From BOG-931 sp963781725 (GTDB lineage Bacteria; Pseudomonadota; Alphaproteobacteria; Rhizobiales; Xanthobacteraceae): a stretch of 64,000 nucleotides of DNA. The position numbers and the translations under genes are program-made. A model generated the notes under the pieces. The model ran no database searches, was not told the DNA's origin, and worked only from the letters and a program-made list of their open reading frames with translations. Below, piece after piece: positions 1 to 9,269 of this stretch. The first letter of the stretch is position 1. Each line of letters opens with the position of its first letter. The stretch spans positions 3,410,001 through 3,474,000 of the forward strand of contig CAWAGV010000002.1 in the NCBI GenBank assembly GCA_963781725.1. Reading direction: 5' to 3'.

Positions 1-89
1 GCGTCATGGAACATGGCTTGTTCATCGGCCTCGCAGGGACTGCTATTGTCGCCGGTCCGGACGGGGTGCGCGTGATCGAGCAGCCCTGA
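1..89 (+). CDS. rpiA: Ribose-5-phosphate isomerase A, C-terminal end (partial)
   Basis: Only the last 28 or so codons are in the window; the reading frame enters at the left edge and stops with TGA at 87-89. The residues MEHGLFIGLAG followed by AIVAGPDGVRVI match the C-terminal strand of RpiA, which interconverts ribose 5-phosphate and ribulose 5-phosphate in the pentose phosphate pathway. The following order, a DUF2059 protein and then glutathione reductase, is one I recall for rpiA in Bradyrhizobium-type genomes. The fragment is too short to exclude another protein with a similar tail. Confidence 0.7.
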   Translation, partial: VMEHGLFIGLAGTAIVAGPDGVRVIEQP

Positions 90-116
90 CTCGAGCCTTG
101 AAAAGGAAATGCGCCT

Positions 117-635
117 ATGATCGCCGGTATCTCGCTGCGGACCGCTGTGGCCGCAATAGTTGCGCTGGTCGCAATTGCCATCGTGAGGCCCGCTGCCGCG
201 CAGGCCCCGGCGCAGCCGTCGCCCGGCGCCATGCTGCTTGCGAAGCAAATCGTTGAGCTCAAAGGCGTCAAGCAGATGATGGACCCGGTCGCGATCGGCG
301 TCGTCGAGAAGGTCAAGTCCGTCATCATGCAGCAGAATTTCATGTTTCAGAAGGACATCAACGAAGTCACGGTCCAGCTGCACAAGGAATTCGACAGCCG
401 CTCCAACGAACTGGTCGATACCGCCGCGCGCGCCTACGCCAGCCATTTTACCGAACCTGAGCTGAAGCAGATCCTGACGTTCTACCAATCGCCGGTCGGC
501 CAGAAAATGATCGTTGAAGAGCCGAAAGCCATCGAAGACTCGATGCGCAGCGCCGGCCAATGGGCTGACGATCTGTCGGTCGACGTAATGAACCGGATGC
601 GCGCTGAAATGAAAAAGCGCGGCCACGATATTTGA
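117..635 (+). CDS. DUF2059 domain secreted protein
   Basis: This 172-residue protein has an N-terminal signal peptide (residues 1-29: hydrophobic AVAAIVALVAIAIV, then an AAAQA-type cleavage site). A helical DUF2059 domain of unknown function follows, with the typical block FTEPELKQILTFYQSPVGQK around residues 112-131. AAGGA lies about 10 bases before the ATG. It is probably periplasmic. It ends one base before the glutathione reductase ATG, so the two are very likely cotranscribed, perhaps with rpiA upstream. The biochemical role of DUF2059 is not established. Confidence 0.85.
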   Translation: MIAGISLRTAVAAIVALVAIAIVRPAAAQAPAQPSPGAMLLAKQIVELKGVKQMMDPVAIGVVEKVKSVIMQQNFMFQKDINEVTVQLHKEFDSRSNELVDTAARAYASHFTEPELKQILTFYQSPVGQKMIVEEPKAIEDSMRSAGQWADDLSVDVMNRMRAEMKKRGHDI

Positions 636-636
636 C

Positions 637-2019
637 ATGTCGGATTACGATTTCGATCTTTTCGTCATCGGCGGCGGTTCGGGCGGAGTTCGCGCAGCGC
701 GGATCGCGGCACAACACGGCGCCCGTGTCGCATTGGCGGAAGAATATCGCCTCGGCGGCACCTGTGTGATCCGCGGCTGCGTGCCAAAGAAGCTTCTTGT
801 CTACGCGTCGCGGTTTCACGGCGATTTCGAGGATGCCGCCGGCTTTGGCTGGACCGTCCCGCACGCTTCGTTCGACTGGAAAACGCTGATCGCCAACAAG
901 GACAAGGAAATCGGGCGGCTCGAGACCGTTTACGGCACGCTGCTGGAAAAACCGGGCGTCAAGATATTCAGGAGCCGCGCCACGCTCCTTGATGCACATA
1001 CGGTGCAAGTGGCGAGCGGCGAGCGCGTCCGGGCTGCCTATGTGTTGATCTGCACCGGTGGGACGCCGAGTTACGGCGACCTTATTCCGGGGATTGAACA
1101 CGCCATTTCCTCCAATGAGGCGTTCCATCTCACTGCGTTTCCGCACCGCATTGTCATTCAGGGCGGCGGCTATATCGCGGTCGAGTTTGCCGGCATCTTC
1201 GCCGGGCTTGGCTCGCAAGTGACGCTGGTTTATCGCGGCGAGAATATCCTGCGCGGCTTCGATGACGACGTGCGCTCGCATCTGCGCGCCGATATGGAGA
1301 AGCGAGGTATCCGGGTCGTCACCGGCCGCACCGTCGCGGCGATCGAAAACCTCGGCGAGCATTATTCGGCGAGGCTGTCGGACGGCAATCATGTCACCGC
1401 GGACCGCGTCATGTTCGCGACCGGCCGGGTGCCGAACGTCAAAAATCTCGGTCTGGAACAGGCCGGGGTCAAAATCGGAAAGAACGGCGGGATCGCGGTC
1501 GACGAATATTCGCGGACCAGCGCCGGCAATATTTACGCCGTCGGCGACGTGACTAACCGGATCAATCTCACGCCGGTCGCGATCCGCGAGGGACATGCTT
1601 TTGCCGACACCGTATTTGGCGGCAAGCCGACGCTTGTCGATCATACCAACGTGCCGACGGCGGTATTCTCCGAGCCCGAAGTCGGCGCCGTAGGCCTGAC
1701 TGAAGGGGAGGCGCGCGCCCGGCTGGCGCGGACCGACGTCTACAAAGCGATGTTCCGGCCGCTCAAGGCGACCCTGTCCGGCCGCGACACCACCGTCCTG
1801 TTGAAGCTCATCGTCGACGGCATGACCGACCAGGTGGTGGGCTGCCACATCGTCGGAGAAGGCGCAGCCGAGATGGTGCAGATTGCCGCCATCGCCGTGA
1901 AAATGAAGGCGAAGAAGGCGGACTTCGACGCCACCATGGCGCTCCACCCGACCTTTGCCGAGGAGCTGGTGACCATGCGGACGCGGAGCGCGACCTACGC
2001 CCGGCAGGCCGCCGAATAG
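637..2019 (+). CDS. gor: Glutathione-disulfide reductase
   Basis: A 460-residue cytosolic flavoprotein that reduces glutathione disulfide with NADPH. The N-terminus carries the FAD dinucleotide fold (VIGGGSGGVRAAR), directly followed by the redox-active pair in GGTCVIRGCVPKK (Cys43 and Cys48). A second Rossmann fold (IQGGGYIAVEFAG, near residue 172) binds NADPH. An FAD-binding stretch (NIYAVGDVTN) lies near residue 305. The C-terminal dimerisation domain ends with the catalytic base motif HPTFAEE. Length and motifs are those of the family. The start follows the DUF2059 stop by one base, suggesting translational coupling. Confidence 0.95.
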   Translation: MSDYDFDLFVIGGGSGGVRAARIAAQHGARVALAEEYRLGGTCVIRGCVPKKLLVYASRFHGDFEDAAGFGWTVPHASFDWKTLIANKDKEIGRLETVYGTLLEKPGVKIFRSRATLLDAHTVQVASGERVRAAYVLICTGGTPSYGDLIPGIEHAISSNEAFHLTAFPHRIVIQGGGYIAVEFAGIFAGLGSQVTLVYRGENILRGFDDDVRSHLRADMEKRGIRVVTGRTVAAIENLGEHYSARLSDGNHVTADRVMFATGRVPNVKNLGLEQAGVKIGKNGGIAVDEYSRTSAGNIYAVGDVTNRINLTPVAIREGHAFADTVFGGKPTLVDHTNVPTAVFSEPEVGAVGLTEGEARARLARTDVYKAMFRPLKATLSGRDTTVLLKLIVDGMTDQVVGCHIVGEGAAEMVQIAAIAVKMKAKKADFDATMALHPTFAEELVTMRTRSATYARQAAE

Positions 2020-2153
2020 GCGAATTTGCGGGCGAAATCATAGGGCTGTAACGACCGTCAGCCCTTGTGTATAAGTCCGGAAAAGACCCGCCGTTCATCC
2101 TGCAAGACTGTGGTTTTAGCCATCTCTGGATGGTGGGCCGTGGAGACAGCGTA

Positions 2154-3557
2154 ATGCCCGGTTTATCGAACGCGGCGAAGTGGAGCCCGGATTCGTGGCG
2201 CTCAAAGCCGCGGCTGCAAATGCCGGATTATCCGGACGCCAAGGCGCTTGCCGATGTCGAGGCGCAACTTTCGACCTTTCCGCCCCTGGTTTTTGCAGGT
2301 GAGGCGCGCAATCTGAAGAAAGCCCTGGCGCAGGTCGCCGCCGGCGAAATGTTCCTGTTGCAGGGCGGCGATTGCGCCGAGAGCTTCGCCGAACATGGCG
2401 CCAACAACATCCGCGATTTCTTCCGGCTGTTCCTGCAAATGGCCGTGGTGCTGACTTACGCCGCGGCTTCGCCCGTCGTGAAAGTCGGCCGGGTCGCCGG
2501 GCAGTTCGCCAAGCCGCGCACCTCACCGGTCGAAAAGCGTGGCAGCGTCGAACTGCCGGTCTATCGCGGCGACATTATCAACGGCACCGATTTCACGCCG
2601 GAAGCGCGCATTCCCGATCCTCGCCGTCAGCTGGAAGCGTATCGGCAATCGGCGGCGACGCTCAATCTGCTCCGCGCTTTCGCCGGCGGCGGTTATGCGA
2701 ACCTGTCGAATGCGCACCAGTGGATGCTGAGCTTCGTCAAGGACAGCCCGCAATCGAAGCGTTATCAGGACCTGGCGAACCGGTTGACCGAAGCGCTCGA
2801 CTTCATGCAGGCCTGCGGCATCGACCCTGAAGTGCATCCCGAGATGCGCACCACCGATTTCTTCACCAGCCACGAAGCGCTGCTGCTCGGCTACGAACAG
2901 GCTTTCACCCGCGTCGATTCGACGACGGGGGATTGGTACTGCACCAGCGGGCACATGGTCTGGATCGGCGACCGCACGCGGCAAGCCGATCACGCACATG
3001 TCGAATATTGCCGCGGCATCAAGAATCCGCTCGGCCTGAAAACCGGGCCGACGCAGAAGCCGGACGAGCTGTTGCGGCTGATCGACATTCTCGATCCGGA
3101 CAACGAGCCCGGCCGGCTCACGCTGATCTGCCGGGTCGGCGCCGACAAGGCCGCCGATCTGTTGCCGGCGATGGTGCGGGCCATCAAGCGCGAGGGCCGC
3201 AACGTGGTGTGGTCGTGCGATCCGATGCACGGCAACACGATAACGTCGGTCACCGGCTACAAGACCCGCCCGTTCGATCAAATTCTCAAGGAGACACGGA
3301 CGTTCTTCCAGGTTCACGCGGCCGAAGGCACCATCGCCGGCGGCGTGCACCTGGAAATGACCGGCCAGAACGTCACCGAATGCACCGGCGGCGCCCGCGC
3401 CATCAGCGACGAGGACCTGAACGACCGCTACCACACGGTTTGCGATCCTCGGCTTAACGCCGAGCAATCGCTCGATCTGGCGTTCCTGCTGGCCGATCTG
3501 CTCAAGACCGAGCGCCAGGGCAAGGCAAAGCCGCTGCCGGCGGCCGCGGGCTTATAA
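2154..3557 (+). CDS. Class II 3-deoxy-7-phosphoheptulonate synthase (DAHP synthase)
   Basis: This 467-residue enzyme condenses phosphoenolpyruvate with erythrose 4-phosphate, the first step of the shikimate pathway. It belongs to the plant-like class II family: QGGDCAESFAEH places the metal-binding Cys at about residue 74, and RVGADKAADLLP and SCDPMHGNT are the conserved PEP- and metal-binding blocks. The frame is open upstream to 2067, but the ATG at 2154 is preferred because GGAGA lies 7 bases before it and the resulting N-terminus (PGLSNAAKWSPDSWR) is family-like. A strong hairpin terminator follows. Confidence 0.93.
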   Translation: MPGLSNAAKWSPDSWRSKPRLQMPDYPDAKALADVEAQLSTFPPLVFAGEARNLKKALAQVAAGEMFLLQGGDCAESFAEHGANNIRDFFRLFLQMAVVLTYAAASPVVKVGRVAGQFAKPRTSPVEKRGSVELPVYRGDIINGTDFTPEARIPDPRRQLEAYRQSAATLNLLRAFAGGGYANLSNAHQWMLSFVKDSPQSKRYQDLANRLTEALDFMQACGIDPEVHPEMRTTDFFTSHEALLLGYEQAFTRVDSTTGDWYCTSGHMVWIGDRTRQADHAHVEYCRGIKNPLGLKTGPTQKPDELLRLIDILDPDNEPGRLTLICRVGADKAADLLPAMVRAIKREGRNVVWSCDPMHGNTITSVTGYKTRPFDQILKETRTFFQVHAAEGTIAGGVHLEMTGQNVTECTGGARAISDEDLNDRYHTVCDPRLNAEQSLDLAFLLADLLKTERQGKAKPLPAAAGL

Positions 3558-3576
3558 CATCCGGCTGCGTTGTTTT

Positions 3577-3608
3577 ACGGCTGCTCGCTTCGGCGAGCGG
3601 CCGTTTTC
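3577..3608 (+). terminator. Rho-independent terminator after DAHP synthase
   Basis: A GC-rich stem (ACGGC-TGCTCGC paired with GCGAGCG-GCCGT around a TTCG tetraloop) is followed directly by TTTT. It lies 20 bases after the DAHP synthase stop. Confidence 0.85.
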
Positions 3609-3754
3609 ATTTACGAAATGCTGACTCAACCGTGCCGCTCTTTACCAGCCGCTCATTCTGATTTGCGTCTGCGAGCGGCCGGCAAGAAATATGCAAACAA
3701 TTCGATTCAAATTTTCCACGTCTAGAAAAGAACGCAACAGGCGTGGGGCGTACG

Positions 3755-4792
3755 ATGCCGGTACGAAACTGTTTACCAGGGGCTCTGGTGATCGCCGTTA
3801 TGCTGGCGACACCGGCATTCGCGGCCGATCTGCCGGTCTTGCCGCGGTTGTCGACACTCGCTGCGCCTCTGACGCCGGTTCCCGACATCGAGTACTTTAC
3901 CGCCGATCCGTATCCTACGGTTCAGTACGAAGTCGGCGCTCGTTATTGGTTAGGTCAGGCCAAGACCGGCAAGAGCCTTTATGGCGCGCCGGTGCTCGAT
4001 GCACTGGTCTCGCGGCTCACCTACAGCGACATGACGACGAATTCAGGTGAGATCTATGGACGTATTTCGTCCAGTTACGGCTGGTTTCTGAAAGGTTATC
4101 TGGGGCTCGGCGCGATGTCGTCAGGATCGCTGCAGGACGAGGATTTTCCACCAGCCATCACCCCCTATTCGAGCACGATCAGCCAGCAGCGAGGCGGATA
4201 TCTCGACTATGCGAGCGTCGACGTGGGCTATAATTTCGTGCGAGGCGGCGACTTCAATCTCGGCGCTTTCGTCGGCTATCACTTCTTCAATGAAGTCGTC
4301 GACGCCTATGGCTGCGCTCAGACCGCCGGCAATCCTGACGTTTGCCAGCCGTCGATACCCGGCGGCATCGAAGTCATCACCCAAAACAACAAATGGCAGT
4401 CAGTGCGGTTGGGATTGAATGGGTCGGTGACCTTTGCCGAGCGTTTCAAGTTCACCGCGGATGCGGCATGGCTGCCCTATGTGTCGCTGCAGGGCGCCGA
4501 CTCGCACCTCCTTCGTATTGGCAACCAGATCGGCGATTTCACCGGCGGCATTCCGGAAACCGGGACTGGGACGGGCTATCAATTTGAGGCAGCGCTGTCC
4601 TACCAGGTCACGCCCCGGACCAGCATCGGCGTCGGCGGACGCTACTGGCACATGCAGACCAACGGCTCGTCGGATTTTGCCGGCCGGGAGGTTGGGGTAA
4701 TGGCGTTCGATCAGCCGGTGAACTGGAAAACCGACATATTTGGCGTCTTTGTGCAGGCGAGCTACAAATTCGGCCCATATCCGTTCAACTGA
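3755..4792 (+). CDS. Omptin-like outer-membrane beta-barrel protein
   Basis: A 345-residue protein with a signal peptide (about 25 residues, ending ATPAFA before ADLP). The mature part is rich in alternating aromatic and polar strands and ends in aromatic residues (YKFGPYPFN), as outer-membrane barrels do. Segments such as LTYSDMTTNSGEIYGRI, FLKGYLG and LQDEDFPP resemble the omptin-fold family found in Rhizobiales. I could not confirm a full set of omptin catalytic Asp/His residues, so protease activity is not claimed. ATG 3755 is chosen over GTG 3743 because GGGG precedes it at suitable spacing and the signal peptide starts cleanly there. It stands alone after a terminator. Confidence 0.8.
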   Translation: MPVRNCLPGALVIAVMLATPAFAADLPVLPRLSTLAAPLTPVPDIEYFTADPYPTVQYEVGARYWLGQAKTGKSLYGAPVLDALVSRLTYSDMTTNSGEIYGRISSSYGWFLKGYLGLGAMSSGSLQDEDFPPAITPYSSTISQQRGGYLDYASVDVGYNFVRGGDFNLGAFVGYHFFNEVVDAYGCAQTAGNPDVCQPSIPGGIEVITQNNKWQSVRLGLNGSVTFAERFKFTADAAWLPYVSLQGADSHLLRIGNQIGDFTGGIPETGTGTGYQFEAALSYQVTPRTSIGVGGRYWHMQTNGSSDFAGREVGVMAFDQPVNWKTDIFGVFVQASYKFGPYPFN

Positions 4793-4858
4793 CCGACGAC
4801 GGCTGCCATGCCCGGAAGGGCATTGCCGCACTGGCTGAGCCGACGCTACATCAGCAAC

Positions 4859-6613
4859 ATGAACGAGCGCCCCGCCGATCGTCTTGCCATTGCCGTAGCG
4901 CAGCTCAACCCGATTGTCGGCGATATTGCCGGTAACCTGGAGCGGGCGCGCAAGGGCCGCGCGCAAGCCGCGCGCGACGGCGCCGATATCGTGGCGTTTT
5001 CCGAGCTGTTTATCGCCGGCTATCCGCCGGAAGATCTGGTCCTTAAGCCGGCGTTTCAGGCCGCGTGCCGGTCCGCGGTCGAGGCGTTGGCGCGTGATAC
5101 CGCCGACGGCGGCCCGGCGGTGCTGATCGGCGTGCCGTGGGTCGAGGACGGCAAGCTCTATAATGCCTACGCGCTTCTCAATGGCGGGCGGCTCGAGGCG
5201 ATCCGCTTCAAGGTCAACCTGCCGAACTACGGGGTGTTCGACGAGAAGCGGGTTTTTGCCACCGGTCCGGTGCCGGGGCCGGTCAGCTTCCGCGGCGTGC
5301 GGCTCGGCATTCCCGTTTGCGAAGACACCTGGACCGATTGGGGCGACTACGAGAACGTGGTCGAAACCCTGGCCGAGACTGGCGCCGAACTGTTCATCGT
5401 GCCGAACGGCTCGCCCTATTGGCGGGCCAAAAGCGATGTCCGGCTCAACGTCGTCATCGCGCGCGTCACCGAGTCCGGTTTGCCGCTGATCTACGTCAAC
5501 CAGGTGGGGGGGCAGGACGAGCTCGTGTTCGACGGCGCGTCGTTCGCGGTCAACGCCGACCGCTCCATGGCGTTCCAGTTGCCGGCATTCAAGGAAGCCG
5601 TCGTGACCACCCATTGGTCGCGAAGTGGCAACGCCTGGCGCTGTGCGCAAGGTCCGATGGCGCCGGCCGAACAAACCGACAAGGCCGATTATGCGGCCTG
5701 CGTGCTGGGCTTGCGGGATTACGTCGAAAAGAACCGCTTCAAGAGCGTGGTGCTCGGCTTGTCGGGCGGAATCGATTCGGCACTTTGTGCGGCAATGGCC
5801 ACCGACGCGCTAGGCGCCGATCGCGTTCGCTGCGTGATGCTGCCGTACCGCTACACGTCGCAAGATTCGCTCGACGATGCCGCGGCCATCGCCAAAACGC
5901 TCGGCGTGAATTACGCGATCGTGCCGATCGAGAGCGCGGTGAAGGGGCTTGAGGCCGCGCTCGCCGGCGTCTTCGCCGGCTCCCGCCGCGATGTGACCGA
6001 GGAAAATCTTCAGGCGCGTGCCCGCGGCACAATCCTGATGGCGGTGTCGAACAAGTTCGGCGCCATGGTGGTGACGACCGGCAACAAGTCGGAAATGTCG
6101 GTCGGCTACGCGACGCTCTACGGCGACATGAACGGCGGCTTCAATCCGATCAAGGATCTCTACAAGACCGAGGTCTATCGGCTGTCGCGGTTGCGCAATG
6201 TCTGGAAGCCGGACGATGCGCTTGGCCCCAACGGGCCGGTCATTCCGGACAATGTCATCACCCGCGCGCCGAGCGCCGAGTTGCGCGAGAACCAGACCGA
6301 CCAGGATTCGCTGCCGCCCTATGACGTGCTCGATCAGATCCTCGAGCGCCTGGTCGAGCGCGAAGAGCCGACCGCAGCCATCGTCGCCGCCGGTTTTGAC
6401 CGCGACAGGGTGATGAAGGTCGAACACATGCTTTATCTCGCCGAGTACAAACGGCGCCAGGCCGCGCCGGGCGTGAAAGTGACGCTGAAGAATTTCGGCC
6501 GCGACCGGCGCTATCCGATCGTCAATCGCTTCAACGATTCCGGCAACCCGCTGCCGGAGCCGGATCGCGGCGCGATCCGCGGCGCGGCCCTGAAAAAAGC
6601 CGCCGACTTCTAG
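4859..6613 (+). CDS. nadE: Glutamine-dependent NAD(+) synthetase
   Basis: A 584-residue, two-domain enzyme that amidates nicotinic acid adenine dinucleotide to NAD using glutamine. The N-terminal nitrilase-type glutaminase shows Glu in FSELFIAGYPPEDL (about residue 47), Lys in RFKVNLPNYGVFDEKR and nucleophile Cys in IPVCEDTW (about 154). The C-terminal synthetase carries the P-loop SGGIDS (about 302-307) and the GNKSE block. An in-frame ATG at 4808 would add 17 residues; 4859 is preferred because the conserved start (RLAIAVAQLNPIVGDIAGN) follows soon after, although neither site has a strong Shine-Dalgarno. Confidence 0.93.
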   Translation: MNERPADRLAIAVAQLNPIVGDIAGNLERARKGRAQAARDGADIVAFSELFIAGYPPEDLVLKPAFQAACRSAVEALARDTADGGPAVLIGVPWVEDGKLYNAYALLNGGRLEAIRFKVNLPNYGVFDEKRVFATGPVPGPVSFRGVRLGIPVCEDTWTDWGDYENVVETLAETGAELFIVPNGSPYWRAKSDVRLNVVIARVTESGLPLIYVNQVGGQDELVFDGASFAVNADRSMAFQLPAFKEAVVTTHWSRSGNAWRCAQGPMAPAEQTDKADYAACVLGLRDYVEKNRFKSVVLGLSGGIDSALCAAMATDALGADRVRCVMLPYRYTSQDSLDDAAAIAKTLGVNYAIVPIESAVKGLEAALAGVFAGSRRDVTEENLQARARGTILMAVSNKFGAMVVTTGNKSEMSVGYATLYGDMNGGFNPIKDLYKTEVYRLSRLRNVWKPDDALGPNGPVIPDNVITRAPSAELRENQTDQDSLPPYDVLDQILERLVEREEPTAAIVAAGFDRDRVMKVEHMLYLAEYKRRQAAPGVKVTLKNFGRDRRYPIVNRFNDSGNPLPEPDRGAIRGAALKKAADF

Positions 6614-6687
6614 AGCATGATCCGGAAAAAGCCTGCCCTCGGACTTGATCCGAGGGTGGATACCGGTTTTCCGAAAAGATCATGCTC
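6613..6687. repeat. Rhizobial-type palindromic intergenic repeat
   Basis: The outer arms GAGCATGATC (6613-6622) and GATCATGCTC (6678-6687) are perfect inverted repeats. Inside them is a second hairpin, CCCTCGGA / TCCGAGGG. Elements of this form recur in Bradyrhizobium-like genomes. It begins on the last base of the nadE stop codon and separates nadE from the convergent DUF2865 gene, so it may also terminate transcription. Confidence 0.8.
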
Positions 6688-6696
6688 CACTAAAAT

Positions 6697-7827
6697 CTAA
6701 TGCGACGCGACGAACGGCGGGCCGACGGTCCGCACCTGGGTCTTGCCCGTGGTGCTGTTGGCTGTATTCGCCGGCGCCGGAGTAGTGGTAGCGTTCGGGT
6801 CCGGCGTGCCAACGGCTGCGCCCGGCTTTACGCCCTTCGGCTGCGCTGCTTGCGGCGCCTGCGAGAGCGTCTTCGCATTCTTGTCGGTGACGACGATATC
6901 GCCGCTTTCCAGCGTCGATGAATCGTCGGCGTCTTTCAGCGCGTCGGCCCAACTCTGGCCCGGCCGCCGGCAGGAGCATGTCGGCGTGAATTGCTTGCGA
7001 TACTGGAACGCGGCCGGCAGCGAGGTGTAGGGCTGGCCGTTGATCGACATCGCCTGCTCCATGCCTTCGCCCGGATTGCGGAACGCGTAGAGCGTCGCCT
7101 CGGTGGCCGGACATTCGCGCTGGCAGGCGCGCTGATCGTCGGCGAAGCGGTTCGGTGTCGTCGAATAGGAAATCGGAAAATAATAGCCGTCGCAGGTCCG
7201 GACACAGACGGTGTGGAAGGTGCCGGCCGGCGCGCCGTCGCCCGACGGATTGATGACGTTGCCGCCGCCGAACAGCGCATCGAAGAAGCCGCGCGGCCCG
7301 CCGGCGGCATTGGCGGCGGCGGTGTATTGCGCGCCGCAATTGTTCTGCGCCAGTTGTCCAAGCACGGCGCGGCGCTGGTCGTCCTGGGTGTTGCTGCCGC
7401 TCTTGAGCGCCTGCAGGTCGCTCATCATGCGGTCGAGATTGCCCCGCATCTGCTGGATGCGCTGGGTGACCGGACCGCATTGCGGCGACAGGCTGGAGAA
7501 CAGCGAGAGGAAGCCGGTGCCCTCGCAGCCTTGCTTGTGACCGTCCGCCACCGCGCGATCGAGGTCGGCCTGTTGCTTGGCGACGGCATCCTCGGCTTGC
7601 TTGATTTGCGCGGCGCGGGCGTTGTCGGCCGGATTGCCGTTATTGATCGAAGCCAGCTGGCCTTCGAGCCGCGCACAGACCGGATTGGCAGCCTGCGCGC
7701 CCGGCGCCGGAGCAGGCGGCGGCGGAGTCATCGGAGCTTGCGCCACCGCGATTGCGGTCAGCGCCAACAGGATAAACGGTGTGCAAACGGCCGTGAGGCC
7801 GAGACCGGCCGGCGATCGAAGTGTCAT
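6697..7827 (-). CDS. DUF2865 domain secreted protein
   Basis: A 376-residue protein with a signal peptide (hydrophobic segment at about residues 12-30, cleavage near AVAQA) and a Pro/Ala spacer. A probable coiled-coil follows (about residues 50-160, Gln/Asp/Ala-rich helices). The DUF2865 core (about 195-300) contains FFDALFGGG, FHTVCVRTCDGYYFPIS and ECPATEATLYAFRNPG, with several conserved cysteines. The C-terminus is low-complexity Pro/Thr/Ala. It is probably periplasmic or attached to the envelope; the family has no assigned function. It faces nadE tail to tail across the palindromic repeat. Confidence 0.85.
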   Translation of the reverse strand: MTLRSPAGLGLTAVCTPFILLALTAIAVAQAPMTPPPPAPAPGAQAANPVCARLEGQLASINNGNPADNARAAQIKQAEDAVAKQQADLDRAVADGHKQGCEGTGFLSLFSSLSPQCGPVTQRIQQMRGNLDRMMSDLQALKSGSNTQDDQRRAVLGQLAQNNCGAQYTAAANAAGGPRGFFDALFGGGNVINPSGDGAPAGTFHTVCVRTCDGYYFPISYSTTPNRFADDQRACQRECPATEATLYAFRNPGEGMEQAMSINGQPYTSLPAAFQYRKQFTPTCSCRRPGQSWADALKDADDSSTLESGDIVVTDKNAKTLSQAPQAAQPKGVKPGAAVGTPDPNATTTPAPANTANSTTGKTQVRTVGPPFVASH

Positions 7828-7896
7828 GAATTCCGGCTCCCTCCGGCGGCCGGATCAAGCTCCGTAATGGTGACTAAAGTGTGGAAATTGGTCCTG

Positions 7897-8532
7897 TCAT
7901 TCAGCATCGGGCTGGTTCTCCGGCCGCGCGCGCTCGAATGCCGGAAGCTTCATGCAGGCGGCATCGACGGCAACAATTTTCGGGAATTTGTCCAACGGAA
8001 CTTTGAGCCGGCGCGCATTGTAAACCTGCGGCACCAGACAGACGTCGGCCAGCGTGACGGCATTGCCGTAGAGATAAGGGCCGGGGGCGATCAGGGCTTC
8101 GAGCGCCTCGAAGCCTTCCAGCACCCAATGATGATACCAGGCGTCGATCGCGGTCTGCGGCTGGCCCATGGTGTTTTTCAGGTAACGCAGCGGGCTGGTG
8201 TTGTTGAGCGGATGGATGTCGCACGCGATCAGGTCGGCGAGCGCGCGCACCTTGGCGCGGCCGAGCGGATCGGCGGGCAGCAGCGGCGGCTGCGGATGCG
8301 TCTCGTCGAGATATTCGATGATCGCAAGCGACTGGATCAAAGTCTCGCCGCCGGACGTGATCAGCGCGGGAACGCGCATTTGCGGATTGACGGCGCGGTA
8401 CTCCGGCCGGCGGTTGTGGCCGCCGTCCTTCACCAGATGCACCAACTCCATATCGTAGGCGATGCCTTTGAGATTGAGCGCGATGCGCACCCGAAAGGCC
8501 GCCGACGACCGAAAATAGGTGTAGAGCTTCAC
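7897..8532 (-). CDS. maiA: Maleylacetoacetate isomerase (zeta-class GST)
   Basis: A 211-residue zeta-class glutathione transferase that isomerises maleylacetoacetate to fumarylacetoacetate in tyrosine/homogentisate breakdown. The N-terminus KLYTYFRSSAAFRVRIALNLKGI is the zeta glutathione-binding signature in its bacterial form, with Ala where many enzymes have Cys. The segment ITSGGETLIQSLAIIEYLDETHP is the thioredoxin-fold end. The start is GTG at 8532, preceded by GGAGG, and overlaps the stop of the upstream marR-like gene as GTGA, so the two are translationally coupled. No other homogentisate genes are in the window. Confidence 0.88.
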   Translation of the reverse strand: MKLYTYFRSSAAFRVRIALNLKGIAYDMELVHLVKDGGHNRRPEYRAVNPQMRVPALITSGGETLIQSLAIIEYLDETHPQPPLLPADPLGRAKVRALADLIACDIHPLNNTSPLRYLKNTMGQPQTAIDAWYHHWVLEGFEALEALIAPGPYLYGNAVTLADVCLVPQVYNARRLKVPLDKFPKIVAVDAACMKLPAFERARPENQPDAE

Positions 8533-9095
8533 AGGTCCTCCATGCCGTTGTCGTCCGCATCGCCGCCGTCCTGCGCCACGACCTCGGCGACAAGCTGCGC
8601 CGAACGGGCGGTGAGTTGCTTGAGCGCGCGATCGAAAGCGTCGCGGTCGCTGACGCTGAGGATTTCGGTCAGCCGCCGGACGAAATCCAGTGCATGCGGC
8701 GCGAGCTCCTCGTACATGGCGCGGCCACTGGCGGTGAGCGACAGGAAGGACTCGCGCATGTCGGCGCGGTTGGCGCGGCGCAGCAGCAACGCGCGCTTTT
8801 CCAGCAGCGCGACCGCGCGCGAGACTTTGGTTTTGTGCATGTGGGTGTGCGCGCCGATCGCCTTGCCGGTCATCACACCGTATTGGCCGAGCGTCACCAG
8901 CACCCGCCATTCCGGCACGCCGATCTGGTAACGGCGCGCATAAACGCGCGACAGCGCCTGCGAGGTCAGGCTTGCCACCACGTTGAGCTGATACGGCAGG
9001 AACATTTCCAGCTTGAGCGGCGCATCGTCGCCCGGCGCCGGCAAGCCGGCAGCCATGTCGTCAGTGTTGGAGCCGCCGGTGCGCGGGGGATTCAT
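8529..9095 (-). CDS. MarR-family transcriptional regulator
   Basis: A 188-residue winged-helix regulator. The MarR domain spans about residues 28-165, with the wing and helix-turn-helix in VPEWRVLVTLGQYGVMTGKAIGAHTHMHKTKVSRAVALLEKR. The C-terminus is acidic. It is coupled by a 4-base overlap to maiA and transcribed divergently from the DoxX gene, so it plausibly controls one or both, perhaps in response to an aromatic intermediate; that is inference. The start is uncertain: ATG 9095 lacks a clear Shine-Dalgarno, and a second in-frame ATG lies 13 codons in. Confidence 0.85.
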   Translation of the reverse strand: MNPPRTGGSNTDDMAAGLPAPGDDAPLKLEMFLPYQLNVVASLTSQALSRVYARRYQIGVPEWRVLVTLGQYGVMTGKAIGAHTHMHKTKVSRAVALLEKRALLLRRANRADMRESFLSLTASGRAMYEELAPHALDFVRRLTEILSVSDRDAFDRALKQLTARSAQLVAEVVAQDGGDADDNGMEDL

Positions 9096-9269
9096 GGCGC
9101 GAAGATGGCCGAGTTTCTTTGCCCACGCAACGGCGGTTGGGCCGGTTCCCGCAGGCACTATCAGGCGGCTACGCAATACAACCCGCCTTTTTGGTGTTGG
9201 TGTTTCTGATAATCTTTCTGCAGAGGCGCCAAAGCTGACAACGGCGCCGCACATTTGAGGAGACGTTCC

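Noticed and set aside
448..1947. Long minus-strand frame opposite gor (499 codons)
   Set aside because: Antisense shadow of a certain gene; no motif.
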